From the NCBI RefSeq assembly GCF_032268605.1, contig NZ_CP130318.1, forward strand, positions 2,514,001 through 2,578,000: DNA of 64,000 bases, written 5' to 3'. A program made the translations under genes and the position numbers. Under the pieces are notes generated by a model. It was not told the DNA's origin. It was given only the letters and a program-made list of their open reading frames with translations, and did not search any database. The DNA is from Paenibacillus aurantius. GTDB lineage: Bacteria; Bacillota; Bacilli; Paenibacillales; NBRC-103111. Of the stretch, positions 32,027 to 40,573 are shown piece after piece (within the stretch, counting starts at the first letter, position 1; each line of letters opens with the position of its first letter).

Positions 32027-33391
32027 ATGAAGAATAACAAACCTGCTCTAGCGCTCGTCACTCTGTCCATAGCGGCTTTGGCGGCCGCAGGCTGCGGCAA
32101 CTCGATGTCGAACAGCTCGTCCGGCAAGTCCGATTCTTCGCCTGCCCCGAGCACGGCTCCGTCTTCTTCTTCCGCTGCGGGCAAGAAGGAACCGGTTACG
32201 CTCACGTTCGTCATCTCCAACACCGTGGACGCCGCCCCGTACAACAAGATTTTTGCGGAATATGAGAAAAAAACCGGCAACAAGGTGGAATTGCAAGCCC
32301 TGCCGGGAGGCGACTTCGACAACATGATGAAGACCCGCTTCTCCACAGGAGATTTCCCGGACCTGTTCCTTATGCAGCCGGGCACGAAGCAGAACGTAAA
32401 GCTGCGTGCGGAAGAAACGCTTAAGGAATGGTCGGGCGATTCTGCGGTTTGGAGCCGCATCATCCCTTCGATGAAAGAATTCCAGACGACCACGACCGGC
32501 AAAATTTACGGGGTACCGTTCGGCTCGATCGGCGCTTACGGCGTCTTCTACAACAAAGACGTATTCGCGAAGGTCGGTGTCCAGCCGCCCAAAAATTACG
32601 ATGACTTGATTGAAAGCGCAAAGAAGATCAAAGCAGCGGGCATCACTCCGTTCTACGAAGGGGTTAAGGATAGCTGGCCTCCTCAAATTTTCTACTTCAC
32701 CGGCTGGGTATCGAACGTAGATCCGGCGATCAAGGATGCGGGGGTTCAGAAGCTAGAGAACAACCAGATGAAGCTTGCCGACATTCCGGAGCTGAAGGAT
32801 CTGTTCATGAAGCAAAAGCAGATCAAGGATCTGGGTCTTTATCAGAACAACGTTCTGGCCGGTACTTACGACGAAATGCAGAATCTGATGGGCGACGGCA
32901 AGGTAGCGATGGCGTTCATGCTCGACGGCATTATCCCTCAGCTTGAGAAGAAATTCGGCAAGCCGTTCGTAACCGATAAGCTGGGCTTCTTCCCGTTCCC
33001 GTCTAATACGGATGCCGGTACGGCTTTGATGACGCCTCCGAACCAGCTCATGATCCCGACCAAAGCCAAGCATGCGGCGGAAGCGGCCGACCTGATCCGC
33101 TTCATGATTTCACCGGAAATGGTCAATCTTTACTACCAGACGCAGCCGGGCATTCCGATCTTCCAGAATGCGACCAGCGACCTGTATCCGGTTCAGAAGA
33201 CCGTGAAGGAATTCATCGACGCCGGCAAAGCCAAGGTGAATGTTCAGAACCGTCTTACTCCGACTTTTGCCGACTTCCAGAAGACCTTGCAAACGTTCTT
33301 CATCGACGGCGACGTTGACAAGGCGTTGAAGGAGTTCTCCACCAACTACGAGAAGGACGGCAAAGCGAAGCTGCTGCCGGGCTTCCAGTAA
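32027..33391 (+). CDS. Extracellular sugar-binding lipoprotein (family 1)
   Basis: 454 residues. The signal peptide ends in an AAGC lipobox with the acylated Cys at residue 23, followed by a long Ser-rich tether. The mature part has the family 1 solute-binding fold: FVISNTVDAAPYNKIFAEYEKKTGNKVELQALPGGDFDNMMKTRF and DLFLMQPG. It is smaller than the binding protein at 12134 and pairs with MsmF/MsmG-type permeases downstream. Its promoter carries two cre-like operators. The ribosome-binding site taggagggg is strong. The substrate is probably a mono- or oligosaccharide from the same polysaccharide. Confidence 0.92.
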   Translation: MKNNKPALALVTLSIAALAAAGCGNSMSNSSSGKSDSSPAPSTAPSSSSAAGKKEPVTLTFVISNTVDAAPYNKIFAEYEKKTGNKVELQALPGGDFDNMMKTRFSTGDFPDLFLMQPGTKQNVKLRAEETLKEWSGDSAVWSRIIPSMKEFQTTTTGKIYGVPFGSIGAYGVFYNKDVFAKVGVQPPKNYDDLIESAKKIKAAGITPFYEGVKDSWPPQIFYFTGWVSNVDPAIKDAGVQKLENNQMKLADIPELKDLFMKQKQIKDLGLYQNNVLAGTYDEMQNLMGDGKVAMAFMLDGIIPQLEKKFGKPFVTDKLGFFPFPSNTDAGTALMTPPNQLMIPTKAKHAAEAADLIRFMISPEMVNLYYQTQPGIPIFQNATSDLYPVQKTVKEFIDAGKAKVNVQNRLTPTFADFQKTLQTFFIDGDVDKALKEFSTNYEKDGKAKLLPGFQ

Positions 33392-33470
33392 TGGCCCTCT
33401 ATCCTTTGCAGCCCTGCCGGCCGATCCTCCGGGTCATCGGCCGGCGCCTACCCGCCTAAGGAGGAGAGTC

Positions 33471-34340
33471 ATGGAAAAACGCAAATACCCGCTGTACTTC
33501 TCGTTTCCGGCTCTTGCCATCTTTCTGCTGTTCTTTCTTACTCCGACGCTGATCGGCTTTTATTTCAGCTTTACCGATTGGAATATTAACGCGGATACGA
33601 TTCGTTTCACCGGGCTCGACAATTACAGGGAGCTCTTCCGCGAGCCTCGGCTCAAGACGGCTTTGACGAATACGCTTATCTTCGCCGCCTGTGTCACCGT
33701 TCTTCAGAACGTATGCGGTCTTGGCCTGGCCTTGATCCTAAACGAAGCGCTCAAGCTTAGAAACTTGCTTCGCATGGTATTCTTCATGCCGTATGTGATT
33801 TCTCCGCTCGTCATCGGCTACATCTTCCGGGCGATTTATCATCCGGAGAACGGCGTCGTGAATCACCTGCTCCAGACGTTCGGATTGGGCTTTCTGGCCC
33901 ACGATTGGCTGAACGACCCGAAGATCGCCTTGTACTCGGTTATCGGGACGGACGTCTGGCGTGTAGCCGGCTTCTCGATGGTCGTGTACCTTGCCGGCCT
34001 TCAATTCATCCCGAAGGACCTGACGGAGTCCTCCGCCATAGACGGGGCGGGCTACTGGAGCCGGTTCCGCTCGATCATCTTTCCGCTTCTGGCACCTGCC
34101 TTTACGGTTAACGTCCTGCTGTCCATGATCGGCTCCATGAAGGTGTTCGAGATGGTTTACGTCCTGACCGAAGGCGGTCCGGGCTATACGACCGAGGTGT
34201 TCTTCACCTACATCCGGTCGATGTTCAGCACCGGCCAGTTCGGCTATGCGACGGCTGTTAACCTTATGCTGTTCGTCCTGGTGACGGTGGTCGGGGTTCC
34301 GGTTCTGCTGGCTATGAAGAAGAGGGAGGTGGAGATGTGA
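33471..34340 (+). CDS. Sugar ABC transporter permease (MalF/MsmF type)
   Basis: 289 residues with six predicted membrane helices (first at LYFSFPALAIFLLFFLTPTLIGFYFSF). The cytoplasmic EAA loop is LTESSAIDGAGYWSRFRSIIFPLL. VYVLTEGGPGYTTEVF is typical for the MalF-like half. It lies 79 bases after the binding protein and overlaps the partner permease by four bases (GTGA). It forms half of the membrane channel. No cognate ATPase gene is present in the window. Confidence 0.92.
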   Translation: MEKRKYPLYFSFPALAIFLLFFLTPTLIGFYFSFTDWNINADTIRFTGLDNYRELFREPRLKTALTNTLIFAACVTVLQNVCGLGLALILNEALKLRNLLRMVFFMPYVISPLVIGYIFRAIYHPENGVVNHLLQTFGLGFLAHDWLNDPKIALYSVIGTDVWRVAGFSMVVYLAGLQFIPKDLTESSAIDGAGYWSRFRSIIFPLLAPAFTVNVLLSMIGSMKVFEMVYVLTEGGPGYTTEVFFTYIRSMFSTGQFGYATAVNLMLFVLVTVVGVPVLLAMKKREVEM

Positions 34341-35161
34341 CGACCCAGGAGCGCGTCCGCCTTATTATATTGGAGTTGATCGCGGTAGCTCTTGCGCTGC
34401 TGATCCTCATCCCTTTCTACATGATTCTCGTCAATTCGTTCAAGGGCATTCGCGAGTCGGCTCTGTTCGGCCTTTCCCTTCCGTCGGTTTGGGAATTCAA
34501 GAACTACAAGGATACGCTTCAACAGGCCCACGTGCTGCGCGGGTTCAAGAACAGCTTCCTGATTTCAGGCTCGGTCGTGGTATGCGTCAACCTGTTCGCC
34601 TCGATGATCGCCTTCGTCATTCAGAGGCGGGACGATAAGCTCATGCGCGCCATTTTCTACACGTTCATCTGCGGTTTGATTGTTCCGGTCTCGATCGTTC
34701 CGACGATCAAGCTGATGGGCGACCTGCATATCCGCGGTACTTATTTCAGCCTCATCATGTACTACACAGCGGTTCTGCTGCCGTTTGCGGTCTTCCTTCT
34801 GGTGGGCTTCATGAAGTCGATTCCGCGGGAGCTCGACGAGGCGGCGCTGCTGGAGGGCTGCAGCTTTTTCCGGCTGTACGCGCAAATCATCCTGCCGCTC
34901 TTGATGACGGTGCTTGTTACCATAACCATTGTAGTGATGGTGTCTGTCTGGAACGACTTCTTCGGTCCGTTCTACTTGATGACGGACAGCACGAAGTGGA
35001 CGATCGTTCTGCAAATCTTTAATTTCGTCACGATGTACAGTACGAACTGGGGCATAGTATTCGCCTTCATGGTGCTGGTCGTGGCTCCGATTCTGCTGCT
35101 TTACCTGTTGCTTCAGCGGTTTATCATCGACGGCTTGACGGCAGGATCGCTCAAGGGTTGA
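34337..35161 (+). CDS. Sugar ABC transporter permease (MalG/MsmG type)
   Basis: 274 residues from the GTG at 34337, overlapping the stop of its partner and preceded by gggaggtggag. Six membrane helices; EAA loop LDEAALLEGCSFFRLYAQIILPLL; ends RFIIDGLTAGSLKG, a standard MalG-type tail. It completes the importer whose binding lipoprotein is encoded at 32027. The response regulator gene follows after 32 bases, so the transporter and regulator are probably co-transcribed. Confidence 0.92.
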   Translation: MTTQERVRLIILELIAVALALLILIPFYMILVNSFKGIRESALFGLSLPSVWEFKNYKDTLQQAHVLRGFKNSFLISGSVVVCVNLFASMIAFVIQRRDDKLMRAIFYTFICGLIVPVSIVPTIKLMGDLHIRGTYFSLIMYYTAVLLPFAVFLLVGFMKSIPRELDEAALLEGCSFFRLYAQIILPLLMTVLVTITIVVMVSVWNDFFGPFYLMTDSTKWTIVLQIFNFVTMYSTNWGIVFAFMVLVVAPILLLYLLLQRFIIDGLTAGSLKG

Positions 35162-35193
35162 TTTCCCGGGTTGTCGGGAAAGGAGGTGGAGGC

Positions 35194-36777
35194 GTGCGCA
35201 AAGTTCTTATTGTCGACGATGAAAAATGGATTCGCCGCGGACTTATCCAATCCATCCCCTGGGATCGATTGGAGCTGGCGGGGGAAGCGGCGGACGGGAA
35301 TGAAGCGCACGAGCTGGCGCTTCAGCTGAAGCCGGACCTGCTCTTCCTCGACATGCGCATGCCCGGCCTCGACGGCCGGGAGCTGCTGGCCCTGCTTCAG
35401 CGAGACCTGCCTGAGCTGCTGACGATCGTCGTCAGCGGCTATTCCGATTTCGACTATACGAAGGAAGCGATTCGGCACAAGGCGTTCGACTATTTGCTGA
35501 AGCCGGTCAAGAAGGAGGAGCTCGCCGCCGTCCTCGAGAAGGCCATGGCCGAGCTGGACCGGCGGGCCGCGGACTTGCGGCGGACGGCGGACCGCTCCGG
35601 AGGGGATTGGCTCAAGTCCCTGCTTCTCGGGACGAGGGACCGGGACGGGTATCGGCCCCCGGAATGGCGGGAGGGTGATGCCTATGCCGTGCTGCTTGTC
35701 CAGCCTGACGTCTTCGAGGAGCAGGAGGAGCGGGGCTCGCTGGCTCCGCTGCTGAAGAAGCAGCTGGAGCTGGCCCGTCCGTTCTTGTTCGGCGGGCAGT
35801 GGAGCTGCGAGCTGACGGCGTCGCCGGAATCGCCGAGGGAGACGGTCGTCGTTCTGCACGGGGCCAAGCTGACGCGTCAAGACCTTCTGCGGCTGCACCA
35901 TGTTACGCAGGCGGCCGTACGGCAAGCCGGCTGCGGGACCGTCAGCTTCGGCGTCGGCGAGACGAGGGAGGGGAGAGATTCCGGGCTAAAGCGGCTGAAC
36001 GCCGCTTACCGCGAATCCAGGCAGGCGCTGAAGGCAAGACCATTGCACGCTAACGGGGTGGTCCTCCATGCATGCGACGGTGGAGCCGGCGCCGCCAACG
36101 GCGGAGCGGGGTATCCCCAGGAGCGGGAGAACGCGCTGCTGCTCGCGCTGCAGACGGCAAATCCGGAAGCCGTACAACGGGAATTTGAGCGGCTCTACGC
36201 CGCATTCGAAGCGTCTGCCGTGTCGATAGGACAGCTGCAGCAGCATGCGCTGCTTCTGCTCCATGCCCTGGATAAGCAGCTGCATTCGCAGGGGAGCGAT
36301 TGGGAGCAGACGGGAGGAAGGCCGCGGAAAGCTTACGACGAAACCATCGAGCAGAGAACCGATTGTGCTTCCATTCGCCGGATGTTTGAGGATGAGTTGA
36401 TCCCGCTCCTGCTTGCCGTTTACGGGCGTTTCTCCGAGAAGTCGGGGGAGAAGCTTATTGCGGAAATCAAGAATCAGATCGACGCCCATCCCGAGCAGCC
36501 TTTCACCCTGCACGAGCTTGCGGTCCAGCATGATAGGAATCCGGATTATCTAAGCCGCATTTTCAAGAGGATGACCGGGAAGACCTTCGTGGATTACTTG
36601 ACCGACGTTCGGATCGGCAATGCGAAGGAGCTGCTGCTTCGCTCGCGCTACAAAAACTACGAGATTGCCGAACGTGTCGGTTATGAAGATTACCGTTATT
36701 TCAGCCAGATTTTCAAAAGGAAGACCGGCATGACGATCGGCGAATACCGCCGCATGCACGGGTTAGCTGACCAATGA
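35194..36777 (+). CDS. YesN-type response regulator with AraC domain (second)
   Basis: 527 residues from the GTG at 35194, which follows aaaggaggtgg. The receiver starts VLIVDDEKW, with phospho-acceptor Asp53 in FLDMRMP and Lys in YLLKPVKK. The C-terminal AraC module spans about 425-522 (FTLHELAVQHDRNPDYLSRIFKRMTGKTF and NYEIAERVGYEDYRYFSQIFKRKTGMTIGEYRR). Probable partner of the YesM kinase at 30139. The kinase and regulator genes bracket the importer, unlike the adjacent pair in the first cassette. Confidence 0.9.
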   Translation: MRKVLIVDDEKWIRRGLIQSIPWDRLELAGEAADGNEAHELALQLKPDLLFLDMRMPGLDGRELLALLQRDLPELLTIVVSGYSDFDYTKEAIRHKAFDYLLKPVKKEELAAVLEKAMAELDRRAADLRRTADRSGGDWLKSLLLGTRDRDGYRPPEWREGDAYAVLLVQPDVFEEQEERGSLAPLLKKQLELARPFLFGGQWSCELTASPESPRETVVVLHGAKLTRQDLLRLHHVTQAAVRQAGCGTVSFGVGETREGRDSGLKRLNAAYRESRQALKARPLHANGVVLHACDGGAGAANGGAGYPQERENALLLALQTANPEAVQREFERLYAAFEASAVSIGQLQQHALLLLHALDKQLHSQGSDWEQTGGRPRKAYDETIEQRTDCASIRRMFEDELIPLLLAVYGRFSEKSGEKLIAEIKNQIDAHPEQPFTLHELAVQHDRNPDYLSRIFKRMTGKTFVDYLTDVRIGNAKELLLRSRYKNYEIAERVGYEDYRYFSQIFKRKTGMTIGEYRRMHGLADQ

Positions 36778-36798
36778 AAAATGAGAGGAGTAAATGTA

Positions 36799-38529
36799 AT
36801 GACTTCCACTAAACGTTTGATTCCCGATACCCTAATGCTCGAGGAGCGCGCCGCCCACGCCATCAATGCGATGATCGGCATGGCGGACGAAGACTTCGGG
36901 TATATCCCTTTCTTTGCCGCCAACTTTGTCAAAAAGCCTGCCGTTATGACGCACGGAGATTGGGACTACGGTTCCTCGCACGGCCGCATGATCGACGGCC
37001 TGGTACTGGCCCGTCACATGTCGGGCGAGACATTCGGCCAGGAGATCGAGGAGCGTTACCGCGCCAATCTGCTGACTTTCTTCAAGGAAGACGGGATGAG
37101 CTACCGCCAGATCAATCCGACCCGCAGCTGGGAGCCAAACGCGAACCTGATCGACCAGCGTGCAGTCATCCTGTCTCTTACGTCGTGGTATATGGAGACC
37201 GGTGACCCGAAGGTGAAGGAGGCGGCGGATCGTCATGTGGCGGCGCTCAAGCGGATCGCCGTGAAGGAACGCGACGTTTGGTATTACCCGGCTTCGGAGT
37301 ATAAGGAAGGCGGCTGGCCCTCGGCGAATGCCGTGCAGCTGCGCCTCGCTCCGGATCCTGCGGCATTCTGCGGACGCCTGGTGATGCCGCTGCTCAAGTA
37401 TCATGAGCTTACCGGCAATCAGGATGCCTTCGAGCTTTGCGAGTTTTTTACGGCGCTGATTATCGAGAGAAGCGGCGTGTTCCATGCGGACGGCAGCTTT
37501 AATGACGCGCTCGCTTACCGCAGCGGCCACTTCCATACCCGTCTCGGCACCTTGGATGCGATCGCCCGCTTCGGAGCCTTCACGGGCGATGCGGCCAAGA
37601 TCGCCTGGGTTAAAAAATGCTACGACTGGGCTTTGACGAAGTGCACGACCTTCGGCTGGACGCCGGGCGATCTGCAGGAGCAGGCTTATGAGCATGAGAC
37701 GTGCTCGCTCGTCGACCTCATCGCTACGGGCATTACGCTGGCGAAGAGCGGCTATGTCGAATATTGGGGTGTCGTCGAACGCTTCCTGCGCAACCATCTG
37801 GCGGAGTCGCAGCTGCTCGACCTGAGCTGGGTGGAGCATGCAGAGGACAAGTCGCACGACATCGTCGGCAAATGCTCCTGCTATAAGGTAGCGGAACGTA
37901 CGCGCGGTGCCTTTGCCGGCTATTCGGCGCCGAACGACGTCGTCTGCGACGTCATCGAAGGCCGCGGCCATATTAACGACCTGCAACTGTGCTGCCTCGG
38001 CTCCGGCACCCGCGGCCTGTTCATGGGGTGGAGCAACACGATTACCGAGAAAAACGGGACGATCAGCGTCAACTTCCTGCTGAACCGCGGCTCGAAGTGG
38101 TTGGATGTGGACAGTTATCTGCCGCATGAGGGCAAGGTGGTGCTGCATGTTCGGGAAGACATCCCGCGTCTGCAGATTCGGATTCCGGAGTGGGCGGGCT
38201 TCACGAAAATCCGTTTCCGCCGCGAGTTTGACGGCGAGGTCACGGAAGGCCGCGGCAATGAGGAAAGCCGCTGGGTGAACAAGCAGTTTCTGCTGCTCGG
38301 TCCGGCGAAGGCAGGGGAGACGATCACCGTCACGTTCCCGCTCAGCGAACGCCGTACGCTGGAGAACGCAGTCGGCCATACCTTCGAAACGCTGTGGCGC
38401 GGAGACGATGTCGTCGGCATTACACCGAAGGGCAAGCATAAGCCGATGTACAGCGACCGGCAGGTGTTCGACACGGCTCCCATGCGCGAAGGAGAATACC
38501 GCCGCGTCGATAAAGAGTTTGTTTGGTAA
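36799..38529 (+). CDS. GH127-superfamily-like six-hairpin protein, function unknown
   Basis: 576 residues from the ATG at 36799, eight bases after agaggag; an in-frame ATG at 36781 is possible. No signal peptide. The first 380 residues read as an (alpha/alpha)6 helical barrel (HGDWDYGSSHGRMIDGLVLARHMSG, WEPNANLIDQRAVILSLTSWYMETGD). A Cys pair at 398-399 (LQLCCLGSGTRGLFMGW) is reminiscent of the CC motif of GH127 and GH146 beta-L-arabinofuranosidases. A C-terminal beta-sandwich follows (GTISVNFLLNRGSKWLDVDSYLP, LQIRIPEWAG). It could be an arabinofuranosidase or another hydrolase of the pectin system. It heads the block that includes the RuBisCO-like protein. Confidence 0.6.
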   Translation: MTSTKRLIPDTLMLEERAAHAINAMIGMADEDFGYIPFFAANFVKKPAVMTHGDWDYGSSHGRMIDGLVLARHMSGETFGQEIEERYRANLLTFFKEDGMSYRQINPTRSWEPNANLIDQRAVILSLTSWYMETGDPKVKEAADRHVAALKRIAVKERDVWYYPASEYKEGGWPSANAVQLRLAPDPAAFCGRLVMPLLKYHELTGNQDAFELCEFFTALIIERSGVFHADGSFNDALAYRSGHFHTRLGTLDAIARFGAFTGDAAKIAWVKKCYDWALTKCTTFGWTPGDLQEQAYEHETCSLVDLIATGITLAKSGYVEYWGVVERFLRNHLAESQLLDLSWVEHAEDKSHDIVGKCSCYKVAERTRGAFAGYSAPNDVVCDVIEGRGHINDLQLCCLGSGTRGLFMGWSNTITEKNGTISVNFLLNRGSKWLDVDSYLPHEGKVVLHVREDIPRLQIRIPEWAGFTKIRFRREFDGEVTEGRGNEESRWVNKQFLLLGPAKAGETITVTFPLSERRTLENAVGHTFETLWRGDDVVGITPKGKHKPMYSDRQVFDTAPMREGEYRRVDKEFVW

Positions 38530-38569
38530 CTCATGCACCAGGCGGAATAAGGAATAGGAGGAGATTTCA

Positions 38570-39229
38570 TTGAGAACGGTTGTGGCGATTTATACAGGGC
38601 AGGGCTTGGCGGATCCGCTTAAGGCGGTGTTCCAGGAGGTTCTGCCGGGCGTTCGGCTCGTCAATATCATCGATGACAGCCTGATCGGAGACATCAACAA
38701 GGCGGGACATATCCCGCCCGGCGTCGCCCGCCGGCTCGTGCAATATTACCGCCATGCGGAAGAAATCGGGGCGGACGTCATCTTGAACACTTGCTCATCC
38801 GTAGGCGAGGTGGCCGACTTGGCGCGCAGCCTGATCGGCGTGCCGATCGTGAAGATCGACGATACCATGACAGCGAAAGCGGCGGCATCCTACGACCGGA
38901 TCGCCGTTCTGGCGACGCTGCCGTCGACGTTAGAGCCCACCATGCGTCTGGTACAGAAGCAGGCGGAGCGGGCGGGACGCGAGGTCAAGCTGGTGAACGG
39001 ACTCGCCGAAGGCGCGTTCGCGGCGCTCGTCTCCGGCAAGCCGGAGGAGCACGATCGGCTTCTGCTCGAAACGGCGCTGCGTACGGCGGCGGACGCGGAC
39101 GTGCTTGTGCTCGCACAGGGCTCAATGGCACGTATGGAGAAGAAGCTGGCCGAAGCGACGGGCAAGCCGGTATTCTCTTCGCCCCGGCTAGGTGTGGAGC
39201 ATGTGAAGGCGGTACTGGATGCTTTATAA
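38570..39229 (+). CDS. Asp/Glu racemase-superfamily protein with one catalytic Cys
   Basis: 219 residues from a TTG at 38570 with a strong aggagg site. The fold and the first catalytic Cys75 (ILNTCSSVGEV) match the aspartate/glutamate/hydantoin racemase superfamily. The place of the second catalytic Cys, normally in a G-C-T-H or similar motif, reads VLAQGSMARM here (about residues 175-184) and has no Cys. A two-base racemase mechanism is therefore unlikely, and a decarboxylase, isomerase or hydrolase role is possible. It is followed after 83 bases by the RuBisCO-like gene, and the two may act on the same sugar acid. Confidence 0.72.
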   Translation: MRTVVAIYTGQGLADPLKAVFQEVLPGVRLVNIIDDSLIGDINKAGHIPPGVARRLVQYYRHAEEIGADVILNTCSSVGEVADLARSLIGVPIVKIDDTMTAKAAASYDRIAVLATLPSTLEPTMRLVQKQAERAGREVKLVNGLAEGAFAALVSGKPEEHDRLLLETALRTAADADVLVLAQGSMARMEKKLAEATGKPVFSSPRLGVEHVKAVLDAL

Positions 39230-39312
39230 AAGAAAGGGACACGACGACGTACCATCCCATCGGCCAGTACCTGGCATGTTGCGGAGGATGTAGGGAAGGG
39301 AGAGAAACGGGA

Positions 39313-40572
39313 GTGAGTAAAGACCGGGTGGTCGCCACCTATTATGTGGAAACCCCGTTCTCGCTGCAGAGGGCGGCCGAAGTGATCGCCGGAGAGCAAT
39401 CGACCGGCACCTTCACGGCCGTTCCGGGGGAGACGGAGGAAGTGAAGGATCGGCACGCGGCGAGAATCGAACTTGTAGAGGAGCTGGACGAAGCGGGGGC
39501 GCCGGCCTTGCCGGGCGCTGCCGTTCCACCGGGGCATGACGGGCGGTTTCGGAGGGGACGGATCAAGGTGTCGTTCCCGCTGTTAAATTTTGGGCCGTCG
39601 ATTCCGAATCTGCTGTCCGCCATCGCCGGAAATCTGTATGAGCTCCAGGAGCTGTCGGGCTTGCGTCTCGTTGATCTCGAGCTGCCGGACGCATTCGCGG
39701 CCCGGTACCCGGGGCCGAAATTCGGGGTGGAAGGAACCCGCCGGCTAACCAATGTATACGGTCGTCCTATTCTCGGTACGATCGTCAAGCCGAGCGTCGG
39801 GCTTTCTCCCAAGGAGTTGGCCGGTCTCGTCACGCGGCTGGCGGAAGCCGGAATCGACTTCATCAAAGACGATGAACTGAACGCCGACCCCCCATACGCG
39901 CCGTTCGAGGAGAAAGTCGAAGCGGTGATAGAGGCGGTGGAGCGCGCGGCGGACGCCGCCGGCCGCAAGATCATGTACGCCTTCAACATTACGGGCGATT
40001 ACGACGAGCTGCGAAGACGTCATGACCTGGTGGTGGAGAAGGGCGGCACTTGCGTCATGGTCAGCATCATGAGCGTGGGGTATGCGGGTCTCGCCGCACT
40101 TAACACCTACAGCGAGGTGCCCATTCACGGCCACCGGAATCAGTGGGGAATGCTGACCCGCTGCCCGCTGCTCGGAATGGAGTTCACCGTGTTCCAGAAG
40201 CTGTGCCGTCTGGCGGGTGCGGATCACCTTCATGTAAACGGATTGAACAGTAAATTTTACGAGAGCAACGACTCAGTCGTTCGTTCCATCCAGGCTTGTG
40301 CGGCACCGCTCTTCGGAGGCTACGGCACGATGCCGGTCGTTTCGTCGGCTCAGTGGGCGGGCACGGCTCCAGCCACCTACGAGGCGATAAACTCGGTCGA
40401 TGTCATGCACCTGGCCGGCGGGGGGATGCTGGCCCACCCGGACGGTCCGGCGGCGGGCTTCACGAGCATGAAGCTTGGCTGGGAGGCAGCGGTGAGCGGG
40501 ATTCCGCTCACCGAGTATGCCGAGCAACATGAGGTTCTGAAGCGGGCGATCGAAAAGTTCGGGAGGGGTTGA
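39313..40572 (+). CDS. RuBisCO-like protein (form IV large-chain homologue)
   Basis: 419 residues from the GTG at 39313, preceded by gggaagggagag; the frame runs open upstream but over the racemase-like gene. N-terminal RuBisCO domain (VVATYYVETPFSLQRAAEVIA) and C-terminal TIM barrel are both recognisable. Compared from memory with the spinach enzyme, K159, K185/D187/E188 (the carbamylated Lys and metal ligands), H274, R275, H307, K314 and S344 are kept. The K177 and H298 equivalents are Ser161 and Trp278. This pattern indicates an active enolase-type RuBisCO-like protein rather than CO2 fixation. The adjacent DUF1537 kinase points to 3-oxo-isoapionate 4-phosphate decarboxylase or transcarboxylase (OiaX/OiaT type) activity. 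Confidence 0.85.
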   Translation: MSKDRVVATYYVETPFSLQRAAEVIAGEQSTGTFTAVPGETEEVKDRHAARIELVEELDEAGAPALPGAAVPPGHDGRFRRGRIKVSFPLLNFGPSIPNLLSAIAGNLYELQELSGLRLVDLELPDAFAARYPGPKFGVEGTRRLTNVYGRPILGTIVKPSVGLSPKELAGLVTRLAEAGIDFIKDDELNADPPYAPFEEKVEAVIEAVERAADAAGRKIMYAFNITGDYDELRRRHDLVVEKGGTCVMVSIMSVGYAGLAALNTYSEVPIHGHRNQWGMLTRCPLLGMEFTVFQKLCRLAGADHLHVNGLNSKFYESNDSVVRSIQACAAPLFGGYGTMPVVSSAQWAGTAPATYEAINSVDVMHLAGGGMLAHPDGPAAGFTSMKLGWEAAVSGIPLTEYAEQHEVLKRAIEKFGRG

Positions 40573-40573
40573 C

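Noticed and set aside
36832-38538. A 568-codon open frame on the minus strand
   Set aside because: It is antisense to the GH127-like gene, has no ribosome-binding site, and its Arg/His/Ala-rich product looks like antisense coding.
38791-39312. Upstream extension of the RuBisCO-like protein
   Set aside because: This part overlaps the racemase-like gene in another frame and does not resemble a RuBisCO N-terminus. The GTG at 39313 begins the known N-terminal motif.
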